A stretch of DNA of 64,000 bases, from NCBI GenBank assembly GCA_963714405.1, contig CAVQOH010000006.1:1-64000 (forward strand), read 5' to 3'. The DNA comes from JAZGGS01 sp963714405. Its GTDB lineage: Bacteria; Bacteroidota; Ignavibacteria; Ignavibacteriales; Ignavibacteriaceae. A program made the position numbers and the translations under genes. How positions within the stretch are numbered: the first letter of the stretch is position 1; each line of letters opens with the position of its first letter. The notes under the pieces were generated by a model. The model ran no database searches. It saw only the letters and a program-made list of their open reading frames with translations, and was not told the origin of the DNA. Of the stretch, positions 28,190-37,006 are shown piece by piece.

Positions 28190-30772
28190 TTACAATAATA
28201 TCTGAAGCCCAAGTTTTATTATTCTAGGAGGACCAATATGAGCCGGATTATGATTTGCATCGGGAGAAGAACCTACCAAGCCCGCCAATCCAGTATCAAA
28301 AGGTTTCCCTGTTCTTGAATAAACAAATATTACATTTTCTGTATCAAATATATTTGTTGCTTCAAGAATTAAGGATAAAGCCAATCCACCAAGCGGTATT
28401 TTCTGCATCAATCTAAGATCAACAGTTGATGTCCAGGATTTCCTTCCAGAATTTATATCAATTCTTACAGTAGGATCTACATAAGGTGTATATGGAAGAC
28501 CGCTGTTAGCTCTTAGTATTACATTCAAATTAAAATTTGAAAAGAGATTCATCCCTAAAACATCAATACCCTTTCCTTCCGGTACAAAGAAGTTAAGATT
28601 TAGTGCTACTTTATGCCGCTGGTCAAAATCAAGAAAATATTCCTGATGTGGAATTTCTTCCTGTGCAAATGCATTAAAATAACCACCCAGGGGTTGTGAG
28701 TTATTACCTTTGGCAACCATGTATGTATAATCCAGTGAACCGGAAAAATATTCACTGTAACGTTTATATAATGTGAGGTCAATTCCCTTAACACTTGCAT
28801 AATCAGAATTGTAAAAAACAACATAATCCTGCGAGAGATAACTTACCTGAAGGGTAGATAGCAAATCCGTAATATCTTTATACCAGGCTGTAGCATCCAA
28901 AGCCCATTCTTCACTTAAACCGTATTTAATTCCTGCTTCAAATGAAATAGTTTTTTGTGCTTTCACATTAGGGTTGCCTATAAGAGGAAGAGACGTACTT
29001 ATATCTCTCCTGCTGTTATAATATAGTGAGTTGTAATCAGGATTTTGAAAAAAATGCCCGTATGAAAAATGAAGTACAGCATTCTCTGTTATTGGATGAG
29101 CTAAACCAATTCTGGGGCTTATCTGTGTTTTAGGATCAACCTCAACTTCTTCTGCAAGTACCCAGTTGTTATTTTCATCAAAATAGCCAAACCTGTTTAT
29201 ATCAGGCCACATACTGGCTTCCGGATCAACATAATCAAACCTTAAACCAACGTTTATAATTAAATAATCGTATTCAATTTTATCCTGCAGATAAGCTGCA
29301 AATTCAATGGGTGTACGGTTATAAATATCTTTAAATTGTGCACCTGAAGGCCATGGTTCAGATTCTTCGTGAACATCAATTTCATGGCGTACCAATTCTA
29401 ACCCCGCTTTAAACTGGTTATGCAAATTTGCCTGTAAAGTAGCATCAATTTTACCGCGCAGTGTAACTGTACTGTTATCTGCATATTCTGAATCATCTCC
29501 ATCTACATAAAAATAAACTGTTTCTCCTGTTCTTCCCATTTCATACTGTGATGGCAGCTTATCTCCAACCTGTAAAATTGATTTATTTTCAAAGCGGGAA
29601 AGATTTACTTTATAAAATAAACTGCTGTTAACTGTATGTGTAAAAATTAATCCAACCCGATTTGAATTTACTTTCCGGTGTGATTGATGATCACTTAAGT
29701 ATTTCCATGCATGGCTGTAGTTTTGATATTCTCTTTCAGTTAACTGCCCGGATAAAGCAAGTTTAATTGTCGGAGTTAGATAATATGTTAGCTTTCCAAA
29801 ACCATCTCTTTCAAGATTGTATCCATGAGGAAGATAACTATCTTCATTTCTATAAATTCCTGAAAGGAAGAAAGTCAGATTGGATAAAATAGGTCCGCTA
29901 AACGATCCGATTAATGTTCCCGGAAGCGGAAATGAAAGATCATCATAAATGCTTTTACTATTATATTCATACTGATCTTCAACACCATTAAAAGGATTGG
30001 CAGATCTGTAGGGAGAATTATTTAGCATCGGAGATGTGTATTCTAATTTGCCATGAAATTGTTTACCGCCATCCTGTGTAACAATATTTACGATGCTTGA
30101 CATTGCATCGCCGTATTCAGCATTAAAAGTACCGCTGATGACAACCATTTCATTTATTGCATCGCGGTTTAATGTACCAGAAAATCCTCCGTATAAAGGT
30201 TCATCCACTTTAACACCATCTACCATGAATGCAATCTCACCGGTTCTTCCACCTCTAACATGAAGTTCACCATTTTCATCAGTTGTAAATCCTGCTTTAG
30301 TAGTCAGAATATCCTGAATACTGGTAACGGGCATATTTAAAATTTCTTCAGAATTCAGCACTGCAAGTTTTGAAGTAATATCCTTTTGAACAAGCGGGCG
30401 TTCAGCAACAACAACAATTTCTTCTTCCATTTCCAAAACCTGTTCTTCCATAATGAACTCAAGCTTTGTTGTAAGATCTGCTACAATGCGAACATTATTA
30501 ATAGTATAGGTTTTATAACCAACCATGGAAGCTTTAACTGTATAATATCCGGGTGGAATGTTTAAAATGAAGAATTCACCATCAAGGCTGCTTGCCGCAC
30601 CAAGATTTGTCCCGATGATAATAATATTGCAGCCTGGCAAAGGTTCATTAGTAGAAGCATCAATAGCTTTACCGGAAATTTTTCCTGTAGTACCACCAAA
30701 AATTATAAATGGCAAAAAAAGAAAAAGTGCTAGCGTTAAAAATCCAGTAATTTCTGCTAATTTGTTTTTCAC
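28190..30772 (-). CDS. TonB-dependent receptor with carboxypeptidase-like N-terminal domain
   Basis: 860 residues. After a signal segment, residues ~28-115 are a CarboxypepD_reg-like domain (GKISGKAIDASTNEPLPGCN, GYYTVKASMVGYKTYTIN). The plug follows with ILNMPVTSIQDILTTKAG, LHVRGGRTGEIAFMVDGVKV and the TonB-box-like EEEIVVVAERP. The remainder is a beta-barrel with repeated aromatic strands. Such SusC-like or OAR-like receptors import large ligands across the outer membrane using TonB energy, or act as adhesins. It is first in the operon with the 1033-residue surface protein and the PorV-like protein. The substrate is not evident. Confidence 0.9.
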   Translation of the reverse strand: MKNKLAEITGFLTLALFLFLPFIIFGGTTGKISGKAIDASTNEPLPGCNIIIIGTNLGAASSLDGEFFILNIPPGYYTVKASMVGYKTYTINNVRIVADLTTKLEFIMEEQVLEMEEEIVVVAERPLVQKDITSKLAVLNSEEILNMPVTSIQDILTTKAGFTTDENGELHVRGGRTGEIAFMVDGVKVDEPLYGGFSGTLNRDAINEMVVISGTFNAEYGDAMSSIVNIVTQDGGKQFHGKLEYTSPMLNNSPYRSANPFNGVEDQYEYNSKSIYDDLSFPLPGTLIGSFSGPILSNLTFFLSGIYRNEDSYLPHGYNLERDGFGKLTYYLTPTIKLALSGQLTEREYQNYSHAWKYLSDHQSHRKVNSNRVGLIFTHTVNSSLFYKVNLSRFENKSILQVGDKLPSQYEMGRTGETVYFYVDGDDSEYADNSTVTLRGKIDATLQANLHNQFKAGLELVRHEIDVHEESEPWPSGAQFKDIYNRTPIEFAAYLQDKIEYDYLIINVGLRFDYVDPEASMWPDINRFGYFDENNNWVLAEEVEVDPKTQISPRIGLAHPITENAVLHFSYGHFFQNPDYNSLYYNSRRDISTSLPLIGNPNVKAQKTISFEAGIKYGLSEEWALDATAWYKDITDLLSTLQVSYLSQDYVVFYNSDYASVKGIDLTLYKRYSEYFSGSLDYTYMVAKGNNSQPLGGYFNAFAQEEIPHQEYFLDFDQRHKVALNLNFFVPEGKGIDVLGMNLFSNFNLNVILRANSGLPYTPYVDPTVRIDINSGRKSWTSTVDLRLMQKIPLGGLALSLILEATNIFDTENVIFVYSRTGKPFDTGLAGLVGSSPDANHNPAHIGPPRIIKLGLQILL

Positions 30773-30961
30773 GGATATTCTCCCAGAGAATAAATTATAA
30801 TCTCAACTAAATTTGATCTAAATATAAAAACCTTCCGAAGATATAAAAACAATTACCTTTCCTACAAAATTCGTAGAAATAAATGAACTTTGTAAGGTAA
30901 TAATTTGCAACTGAATACCTTCAAAAGGTTTTGCATAATCTGTACAATACTAAGAAAATAT

Positions 30962-32017
30962 TTATTTCATTAATACCATTTTCTTACTTATTAAAACATT
31001 TCCTGCTTTTAATGTGTAAAGATACATTCCTGAAGGTACTATTTTACCAGTGTTATCTTTACCATTCCATTCTACAGAATGATTCCCTGCAGATTGAAAA
31101 TTTGAAACAAGATTTCTTATTTCTCTTCCAAGTAAATCGTGAACAGTTATAGAAACCTGGCTTGCTTCAGTTAATTTGTAAGATATTTGAGTTGAAGGAT
31201 TAAAAGGATTAGGATAATTTTGATTCAAAACATAATCATCAGGTAAATTACCGTTTGTGTTGTCATCAACAGAAGAAATCACTGATTGTACAATCAGGTT
31301 ATCAAAATATCCCGGAATTCCATATCCTGTTCCCTGTGAGAAACTGAAAAATCCAAATTGCCCGGCACTCATTCTATCATCGCCCGTATCGTAAATCGGG
31401 CAGCCAAGTAACTCATTTCCATCAAAATAGCACCAGTAAGCTGTTGTATCAGCATTTATGGTGCGTGCAACTAATTTGATATTATGCCATCCATCAGCAG
31501 TTGGAATTCCTCCGGGAATATCACTTTCAGGGAATGAATATTCAAATGTGTATGTAAATGTTTGCAGATCAAAATGATTGTTGTAAAGACGAATTCTAGG
31601 ATATGGAACAGGATCAAAATCAGCAGCAAGTTTTATGTAAGTTCCAATTGAACTATCAGCGTAAGCAACAACTCCAGTATAGGCAGATCCATCAGGATGA
31701 TTTACATAACAGTAAACATCTGCTTCAATTGAATAATTCTGCAAACTTGTTGAACCGTTTAGTGAAACAGCAACTCCGGTGTAAGAGGTATCAGCATCCT
31801 GTAAGAAACCTACGTAAGCATCTCCTCCGCTAAGAGGAATAGGAACACTATCCATAGAAAGTGCGGTTACAATTTCTTCATTTGGAAAGAATGCTTCCCA
31901 ATTTGGATCAGCAATACCAGTTTCAAAATCTTCGGTATAGATCGGCTGTGCAATTGAAAAGTTTGCTGCAAACATGATTATGAAAAAGAGACTGCAAATT
32001 GTAAATAATTTTTGCAT
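30962..32017 (-). CDS. T9SS-exported protein with a lectin-like domain, 351 aa
   Basis: A signal peptide (MQKLFTICSLFFIIMFAANF) precedes a beta-sandwich of ~220 residues (DFETGIADPNWEAFF, NYSIEADVYCYVNHPDGSAY, GQFGFFSFSQGTGYGIPGYF, DNLIVQ), which resembles concanavalin-like/LamG or DUF1080-type carbohydrate-binding folds. The C-terminus is a FlgD-like T9SS sorting domain (NYPNPFNPSTQISYKLTEAS, VHDLLGREIRNLVSNFQ, SGMYLYTLKAGN, KKMVLMK). It is likely displayed on the surface or released, perhaps binding polysaccharide. It is upstream of the TonB operon on the same strand with a 190-base gap, so it is probably a separate unit. Confidence 0.8.
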   Translation of the reverse strand: MQKLFTICSLFFIIMFAANFSIAQPIYTEDFETGIADPNWEAFFPNEEIVTALSMDSVPIPLSGGDAYVGFLQDADTSYTGVAVSLNGSTSLQNYSIEADVYCYVNHPDGSAYTGVVAYADSSIGTYIKLAADFDPVPYPRIRLYNNHFDLQTFTYTFEYSFPESDIPGGIPTADGWHNIKLVARTINADTTAYWCYFDGNELLGCPIYDTGDDRMSAGQFGFFSFSQGTGYGIPGYFDNLIVQSVISSVDDNTNGNLPDDYVLNQNYPNPFNPSTQISYKLTEASQVSITVHDLLGREIRNLVSNFQSAGNHSVEWNGKDNTGKIVPSGMYLYTLKAGNVLISKKMVLMK

Positions 32018-32200
32018 ATTTTATCTCCCTCGGTTGGTTGTTAAAAAAATATTTCTTTTTAATTTGTTCTTAATTCATAACAAATTAACAAAAAATAAGC
32101 TAAATAGTAAAGGGTATTTTAAGAACCGCCTTAAAAAATACTGAATTGAAAGTAAAAGGGTATTTTGAGATTTGTTTATCAATTATTAAATGATTCTTAA

Positions 32201-33043
32201 TTACAGATTACTTGCGTTAAATGTATCACCCTGGTTTATATCACCTGTTCTAAATCCTTTATAAAACCACCGTTTTCTTTGCTCAGAAGTTCCATGCGTA
32301 AAACTTTCAGGAACAACGTGTCCTTGCATTTTTTTTTGTATTCTATCATCTCCAACAGCACTTGCCGCATTTAAAGCTTCTTCAATATCTCCCTCTTCAA
32401 GAAGATTATTTAGCTTTTCTGTGTAATGCGCCCAAACACCTGCATAAAAATCAGCTTGAAGCTCTAACCTTACCATGTATTTATTAAATTCTTTTTCACT
32501 TAATTGCGTTCGCATTGACATAACCTGTTCTGTTACACCTGCAAGATTTTGAACATGATGCCCAACTTCATGAGCAATAACGTAAGCCATTGCAAAATCT
32601 CCCGGTGCATTAAATTTTTGCTGCAGTTCTTTCTGGAAAGAGAGATCTATGTAAACTTTGTAATCACCCGGGCAGTAAAAAGGACCCGTGGCCGAACTGG
32701 AAAATCCGCAAGCTGATTGAACGCTTCCGTTGTATAAAACTAATTTTGGATACTTATATGAAGCACCTTCCTGCCTGAATATACTTCCCCAAACATCTTC
32801 AGTTTCTGCAAGTACTACGGAAACAAAATCAGCAAGCTCTTGTTCTTCCGCTGTTCCCTGGTAATTTGTAGTAGTGCTGCTGTTATCAAGTTGAACATTA
32901 TCTAACAGTTCTAACGGATTTCCACCAAGCAGATAGACAATTAACATTACTACAATAATTCCAACACCGCCTCCGGCTATTCCTGATTTTTTACCACGGC
33001 GGTCTTCAATATTTGTACTTTTTCTTCTGCCTTTCCAGCGCAT
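32201..33043 (-). CDS. Neutral zinc metallopeptidase, YpfJ family
   Basis: 280 residues. An RGRRKS-rich cytoplasmic start is followed by one membrane anchor (GGGVGIIVVMLIVYLLGG, ~24-41). The periplasmic part contains the zinc motif HEVGHH at 158-163 in AMAYVIAHEVGHHVQNLAGV, and later LELQADFYAGVWAHY with the third ligand region. Length and layout match YpfJ (KPN_02809-type) proteins, whose substrates are unknown. The gene stands alone. The upstream 300 bases (33044-33343) hold no gene. Confidence 0.92.
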   Translation of the reverse strand: MRWKGRRKSTNIEDRRGKKSGIAGGGVGIIVVMLIVYLLGGNPLELLDNVQLDNSSTTTNYQGTAEEQELADFVSVVLAETEDVWGSIFRQEGASYKYPKLVLYNGSVQSACGFSSSATGPFYCPGDYKVYIDLSFQKELQQKFNAPGDFAMAYVIAHEVGHHVQNLAGVTEQVMSMRTQLSEKEFNKYMVRLELQADFYAGVWAHYTEKLNNLLEEGDIEEALNAASAVGDDRIQKKMQGHVVPESFTHGTSEQRKRWFYKGFRTGDINQGDTFNASNL

Positions 33044-33343
33044 GAGGTTTTCCTTTAAGGTTAAATTAAGATGATGAGCAATTTAGTAAAATTTTATAAA
33101 TGAAGTGATGAGTAAGAGTAATTTTATAAATATTTGGAAGAGAATTTACAGCCGTGCTGAACTTTCTTAATAAACACGTTGACCTAATTATTTATTTACT
33201 TCCATTTAAAGGCTGACTTTATTTTTCCACTTCCCTTCAGCAACGCCATTCGGCCGTTTCTTTAAAAGGTCAGGTTGAGTTGCTAGTCAGCAATGCAGAA
33301 TAGAACACAACTGCCAGTGATTAAAAATTAATTTTGCCATCAA
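33044..33343. other. Intergenic region, possibly a degenerate cassette end
   Basis: No gene is present. On the minus strand it contains CAACTCAACCTGACC and, ~110 bases on, TTAGGTCAACGTGTTTATT. These faintly resemble the outer boxes of an attC after the rhodanese gene, but the inner boxes do not pair well. I do not call it an attC. Confidence 0.3.
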
Positions 33344-33958
33344 TCATTTTTTCTCGATCAATCCAGGAGTCAATTCTTCTGATTGCTCTACAATCGATCC
33401 TTCAAAGTTTATGCGGGAATCGTTTACATTAACAAGCTCATTCAATTCGTAGACATTGTGATAACCATACCCATAGAGGTTTATGTAAGTTGGGATATTC
33501 AGCGCCATCATTAGTGGTTTTTCCTGTGAGTTGAACTGTGCAGTTATGATGCTGCCCGAGCTAGTTATTGGCATAGCAACTTTGGATGCAAAATCAGTCT
33601 GGTTACCATCGAAATTATTGTTGCAGTAGATTAGTATTATTGTCTCAAAGGAAGGAATGACTTCCGCCAGATTGTTCTGTGTAAAATCAGTGAAACTCAG
33701 GTGCTTTGCTCCCTTCACGTGAATCCGCTCGTAACGAAAAGTTGAGCGGGTATCCAGAATAATTACCCCCGGTTCCTTGCTCATCTTTAGGAACGTATTG
33801 AGATCAATCAATCGCTTTTCGCGATGGGTCTCAACTTCTGCGACAAGGTTCTTGAAGTCATTGAAACTGACTTTAGCTTTGGGGTAGGAATTGTCTTGTG
33901 CTATAACCGCGCTACCAAAGAGCAGCACTGCATATACTGCAAGTATTTTCGTATTCAT
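33344..33958 (-). CDS. Secreted rhodanese-like domain protein
   Basis: About 204 residues from ATG 33958, chosen because it begins a clean signal peptide (MNTKILAVYAVLLFGSAVIA); a longer frame upstream to 34045 has none. The rhodanese fold is recognisable: GVIILDTRSTFRYERIHVKG, then a putative active-site Cys in ILIYCNNNFDGN, with a long C-terminal extension (YINLYGYGYHNVYELNELVN). The loop after the Cys is longer than in classical CRKGVT-type rhodaneses, so sulfurtransferase activity is uncertain. It could be a periplasmic sulfur carrier or a redox-sensing protein. GC content is higher than its surroundings, and it borders the cassette region, so it may itself be a cassette gene. Confidence 0.7.
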   Translation of the reverse strand: MNTKILAVYAVLLFGSAVIAQDNSYPKAKVSFNDFKNLVAEVETHREKRLIDLNTFLKMSKEPGVIILDTRSTFRYERIHVKGAKHLSFTDFTQNNLAEVIPSFETIILIYCNNNFDGNQTDFASKVAMPITSSGSIITAQFNSQEKPLMMALNIPTYINLYGYGYHNVYELNELVNVNDSRINFEGSIVEQSEELTPGLIEKK

Positions 33959-34108
33959 CAGTCTGTCCTTTCTATTTCTTAGGATTTCGGTGGAGCCGAT
34001 AATCTGCTGTCCAGAATTTATGCTGAGCTTGTTGAAGCACAACAAGCTTTAATTGATCTCTGTCTTATTAAATTTTTACGCTCTCTTGAATTTTTACTTT
34101 TTTAAGCG

Positions 34109-34115
34109 GTTATGT
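34109..34115. other. Core-like 7-mer after the SnoaL gene
   Basis: GTTATGT here is the reverse complement of ACATAAC at 34578-34584, and the pair extends to a 9-base match with the next bases. The two bracket the SnoaL-like gene the way R boxes bracket a cassette. The inner attC boxes seen in sites A-C are not evident, so this is tentative. Confidence 0.35.
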
Positions 34116-34131
34116 TGCCCTTCATATTTTA

Positions 34132-34527
34132 CTAGTCTTGCACATTTGTCATTGTATTTGCGTCACGAATTATTTGCCATCGCCCGTTACGTTTTTCTAA
34201 AATAGAAAGAGAATGTCCTGCCATTCGTGTAGTAGGATCACCATTTTTTGGTGAACATAAAAGATTCGATTCAATCCATATATAAGCTTGTTCGCCAAAT
34301 ATTTTTATTTCACGAAGTTTACTATCGAGATCATAATTTATCGGTGAATCTTCAGGTGAGCCACCTGCAGCTGCTTGGGCAAACGATTCCTTGTCCATTT
34401 CGCCTATTCCAGGTACAAAAAATACTGCATCATCAGCAATGCATTGACGAGCTAATTCCAAGTTTCCTTCAACTGTAGACTTTATCCAATTATCGAATAA
34501 GGTACGTATTTCTTGTTCATCATTCAT
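34132..34527 (-). CDS. SnoaL-like/DUF4440 NTF2-fold protein
   Basis: 131 residues, soluble, no signal peptide. It has the typical opening of the family (EQEIRTLFDNWIKSTVEGNL, ARQCIADDAVFFVPGIGEMD) and the closing strand pattern (MAGHSLSILEKRNGRWQII, RDANTMT). These NTF2-fold proteins act as small hydrolases, isomerases or ligand-binding proteins and are frequent cargo of integron cassettes. AGGAGTAAG precedes the start. It is flanked by inverted ACATAAC/GTTATGT words and follows an IS110-family element, all on the same strand as the attC cassettes. Substrate unknown. Confidence 0.85.
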   Translation of the reverse strand: MNDEQEIRTLFDNWIKSTVEGNLELARQCIADDAVFFVPGIGEMDKESFAQAAAGGSPEDSPINYDLDSKLREIKIFGEQAYIWIESNLLCSPKNGDPTTRMAGHSLSILEKRNGRWQIIRDANTMTNVQD

Positions 34528-34577
34528 TTTCTTACTCCTCAGTTTAAAACTTATGATTAATAAGTTCTATATGAGCA

Positions 34578-34584
34578 ACATAAC
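34578..34584 (-). other. R-box-like core before the SnoaL gene (partial attC)
   Basis: On the minus strand GTTATGT lies directly upstream of the SnoaL cassette candidate and near an imperfect hairpin (CGGC...GCCG, 34585-34612). GTTATGT differs from GTTRRRY at one position. The left end of the IS element begins 30 bases away, so the rest of this attC may have been displaced by the insertion. Confidence 0.4.
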
Positions 34585-34613
34585 GGCCTGTTATGTTAAA
34601 TAACAACAGCCGT

Positions 34614-35866
34614 TTGAGTTCTCTTTATTATTTATTATTTAACTAAGAAGAAGTAACATCCTGTTATTCGTCGTCTTAAGCGACAAGAGCTTTTTCGTTA
34701 TAAGTGAACCGGGCCGCATTCTTGCTGAACGCAATTTATTTTTATCTGACTATTGCACGCCGTTAGCCGCGGTCACCGGTTCTTCAAGCTGCTTTATTTA
34801 TTTCGTACTCTTCTTCTTTTTCTGTTATTGTATAAACCTTCATCATCAGCTTCCGGGCTACTGCTACTATTGCCTTCTGTTTGCTTCCGCTTTTCTTATA
34901 CACTCTTTCAAATTTATCCAGTAGACTTCCATCTTTTCTTACTGCTACCCAGGCTAACTGTATGATGATTGATCTTAATTGTTTATTTCCTACAAGTCCT
35001 GTTCTGCTTCTTATTATTTCTTCTCCGCTGCTGTGTTCTCCTGGTGTTAATCCAACATAGTGAACAAGCTTCTCTCCACTTTCAAATCTTCCTTTCATAT
35101 CAAACAAGTAAACAACTAATCTTACCGCACTTACTATCCCAATTCCATTTATCTTTTCTATCCGTTTAATTCTTTTGCCCAGTTCTTCTTCTTCTGATAT
35201 TTCTTCTATTCTTTTTTCTGTGTCTCGTATCTGTTCTTTTACATAGTCATATTCAGATAGAAGTGAGCTGAAATTTTTTGTTAAAGATTTCTTCCTGAAA
35301 TTTTACTTCCCGTAATTTTTCAATCATCTTTTTATTCCACTTCTCCCACTTCAACGGATGATTTTTTGCTTCAAGTATTGATCTTACTTGTCTTAGTATC
35401 TGTCCTTCAGTCTCATCTTTTCTTTATCATATATTCTGAACAGATGATCTGTATTCACGTATCTTTATTTCGGGACCTTTACTTCTCTTAGCAATCCACT
35501 TGAATGCTGGAATGCAAGTTTCCTGGAATCAATTTTATCTGTTTTTACTACACTGCCGTCTCGGTATATTCTGTTTGTTGGTGTTACTATTATTTTATAT
35601 CCTCTTTCGTTAAAGTAATCGTAAATCCAGAATCCGGAGAAACAGCATTCATATACAATATGTAAAAGAGCATCTTTGTAATTATCAGACTAAAAACTTT
35701 TCCAGTTCCTCAGCTACTGGTTGCATACTAAAAGTCTTTAATTCCAGATCATATGTCCTTACTGTAACTACCCATCTTTTTTTATGAACATCAATACCAA
35801 CATAAATTTCTTTGTTTTCAAAGCAATTTTTCATTTTGAGTCCTCCTATTTTTTTAGAGAACTCAA
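34614..35866 (-). mobile_element. IS110-family insertion sequence
   Basis: The ends carry an 11-bp inverted repeat, TTGAGTTCTCT at 34614-34624 and AGAGAACTCAA at 35856-35866, giving an element of about 1253 bp. It contains one transposase gene on the minus strand. No target duplication is seen, as expected for IS110-type elements. It lies inside the attC array, immediately next to attC C. Confidence 0.65.
34784..35834 (-). pseudogene. IS110-family (DEDD) transposase, frameshifted
   Basis: It starts at 35834 behind a strong AGGAGG site with KEIYVGIDVHKKRWVVTVRT, the N-terminal DEDD-type nuclease of IS110 transposases. The frame then stops and resumes as LLHIVYECCFSGFWIYDYFN, RGYKIIVTPTNRIYRDGS and KTDKIDSRKLA. 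The C-terminal domain is intact at 34784-35107 (YVGLTPGEHSSGEEIIRSR, GNKQLRSIIIQLAWVAVRKD), the Transposase_20 region with the conserved Ser. Several frame changes (near 35685, 35455, 35410 and 35270) break it. About 350 residues when joined. Real decay and sequence error are both possible here. Confidence 0.8.
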
Positions 35867-35882
35867 TTTAATTACTTATTTA

Positions 35883-36177
35883 AACATACGTTCTTGCGCC
35901 TAACCCAGTTTACCCCGCCTTGGCGGGGCCGCCCAGCTTGTCCGCCGAAGTTTTTAACGAAGGCGGAAACAAGAGAACCGAGTAAAACCTGCCTGCCGGC
36001 AGGCAGGCACAATTGCCGATGATTAAGCCGTAGGTGCTTATCTTTTCTCGTAAGCACCGAAGGCAAGTTAATTAATTAGAACGAACACTTTGAACAAAAT
36101 CTTTAACTAAAATACAATTTCATAAATCTTAAAAACACCGAACTAAAACTGCGGTCGGGTTGAGGCGCTTGTTATAT
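35883..36177 (-). other. attC recombination site C (oversized)
   Basis: On the minus strand: ATATAAC, a 2-base spacer, GCGCCTCAACCC, a long centre, GGGTTAGGCGC, a 6-base spacer and GTATGTT. The inner boxes pair over 11 bp with the same single unpaired C found in sites A and B. The last box would be GTTATGT if one T were restored. The ~295-base length comes from a centre with several extra palindromes. It begins 10 bases after the stop of the methyltransferase gene. Confidence 0.7.
35988..36007. repeat. Perfect 20-bp palindrome inside attC C
   Basis: CCTGCCTGCCGGCAGGCAGG is its own reverse complement. It is a REP-like palindrome type that recurs in many Bacteroidota and candidate-phylum genomes. 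A second hairpin (GGTGCTTA/TAAGCACC, ~36030-36055) and a third (CCCCGCC/GGCGGGG, ~35911-35927) flank it. Confidence 0.8.
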
Positions 36178-36187
36178 GGCTTTTTAA

Positions 36188-36796
36188 TTACACATCTAAC
36201 CTGGTATCTCCAACATTATGAATTAATTCCCCAAAATAAAGGCAATACAATGCTAACTCACCATCTAAATATATTTTCTGTTTCTCATGAACTGGCAACT
36301 CAACTAATTCATCTTCATTAACAAATGGAGCTAAAATTATTGCAATATTTTTTGTGAATTTAAAAATTTTATTCAATAAGATATCTGACTGAGGTTTTGT
36401 ATTTGAATTCCTAAATCTATAATTATGTTCTCCTTCCAAAAGATTCCAATCAGGATCAAGAAAGGCAGCATTGATATTTGATGTTTGATCAAGAATTTTA
36501 TCATCTAAGCAACTTCCTAAAACAAATTTTACTTTATTTTCTAAACCAGCTTTCTTTACATTTTGTCTTGCTTGACTTTGATTTGTTTCACTAATATCAA
36601 TTGTAACTATTTTTTTTGCTATACGGGCTAAAGAAATAGTTGTAAATCCCGCACCAGTACAAGTTTCAAGAATAATTCTATCTTTAAATCGTTCTGCGAT
36701 TTTTGATGTAATTCTTCTATCAATTCCCATGATAAAAGTGTTTTCATCAGCTAAATAATTATCACCAAATTTTTTATAAATTAATTCTGATTCCAT
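36188..36796 (-). CDS. Cassette-encoded SAM-dependent methyltransferase (TGS1-like)
   Basis: 202 residues. The SAM motif I is ILETCTGAGFTTISLARI (~43-60), followed by KKIVTIDISETNQSQARQNV with the acidic ribose-binding residue and KVKFVLGSCLDD. The catalytic-type motif AAFLDPDWNL stands where TGS1-family RNA-cap guanine-N2 methyltransferases have DPPWGG. The second Pro and the Gly pair are not conserved, so substrate transfer from TGS1 is unsafe; small-molecule or RNA methylation are both possible. The gene is framed by attC B upstream and attC C downstream and thus forms one complete cassette. Confidence 0.8.
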   Translation of the reverse strand: MESELIYKKFGDNYLADENTFIMGIDRRITSKIAERFKDRIILETCTGAGFTTISLARIAKKIVTIDISETNQSQARQNVKKAGLENKVKFVLGSCLDDKILDQTSNINAAFLDPDWNLLEGEHNYRFRNSNTKPQSDILLNKIFKFTKNIAIILAPFVNEDELVELPVHEKQKIYLDGELALYCLYFGELIHNVGDTRLDV

Positions 36797-36807
36797 ATTT
36801 TTTAGCC

Positions 36808-36996
36808 ATATAACGGCATTGTTCCTAAGCCGAAGCCCAACGCAACAATGTTCTTTTTAGTAAATAACTTTTTAGTTTAAAACTATCTATTACTTACAAA
36901 CTACGCTTAAAAATAAAGCCGAAACGGAACTACAGACTTTTATTTAATACAAATGCCGGATGCGAAAGTGCTTTCAGCTTGAGGCACAGGTTAGGC
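36808..36996 (-). other. attC recombination site B
   Basis: On the minus strand: GCCTAAC (perfect RYYYAAC), a 2-base spacer, GTGCCTCAAGCTGAAAGC, the centre, GCTTCGGCTTAGGAAC, a 6-base spacer and GTTATAT. The inner boxes pair with one unpaired C. The centre is recognisably homologous to site A, sharing CAAACTACGCT, AAAGCCGAAACGG and GCCGAAGCCCAAC. It begins 10 bases after the stop of the lipoprotein gene. Confidence 0.8.
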
Positions 36997-37006
36997 AATT
37001 TTATTA

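Noticed and set aside
33100..33340. Possible attC after the rhodanese gene
   Set aside because: Only loose resemblance; R boxes do not fit and the inner boxes do not pair as in sites A-C.
34784..35834. Active transposase producing a translational frameshift product
   Set aside because: IS110 transposases are made from one frame; several scattered breaks fit decay or sequence error better than programmed frameshifting.
35872..36066. 64-aa frame with CLPAGRQ
   Set aside because: It is produced by the GC-rich palindromes inside attC C; CLPAGRQ-type peptides are a known artefact of such palindromes.
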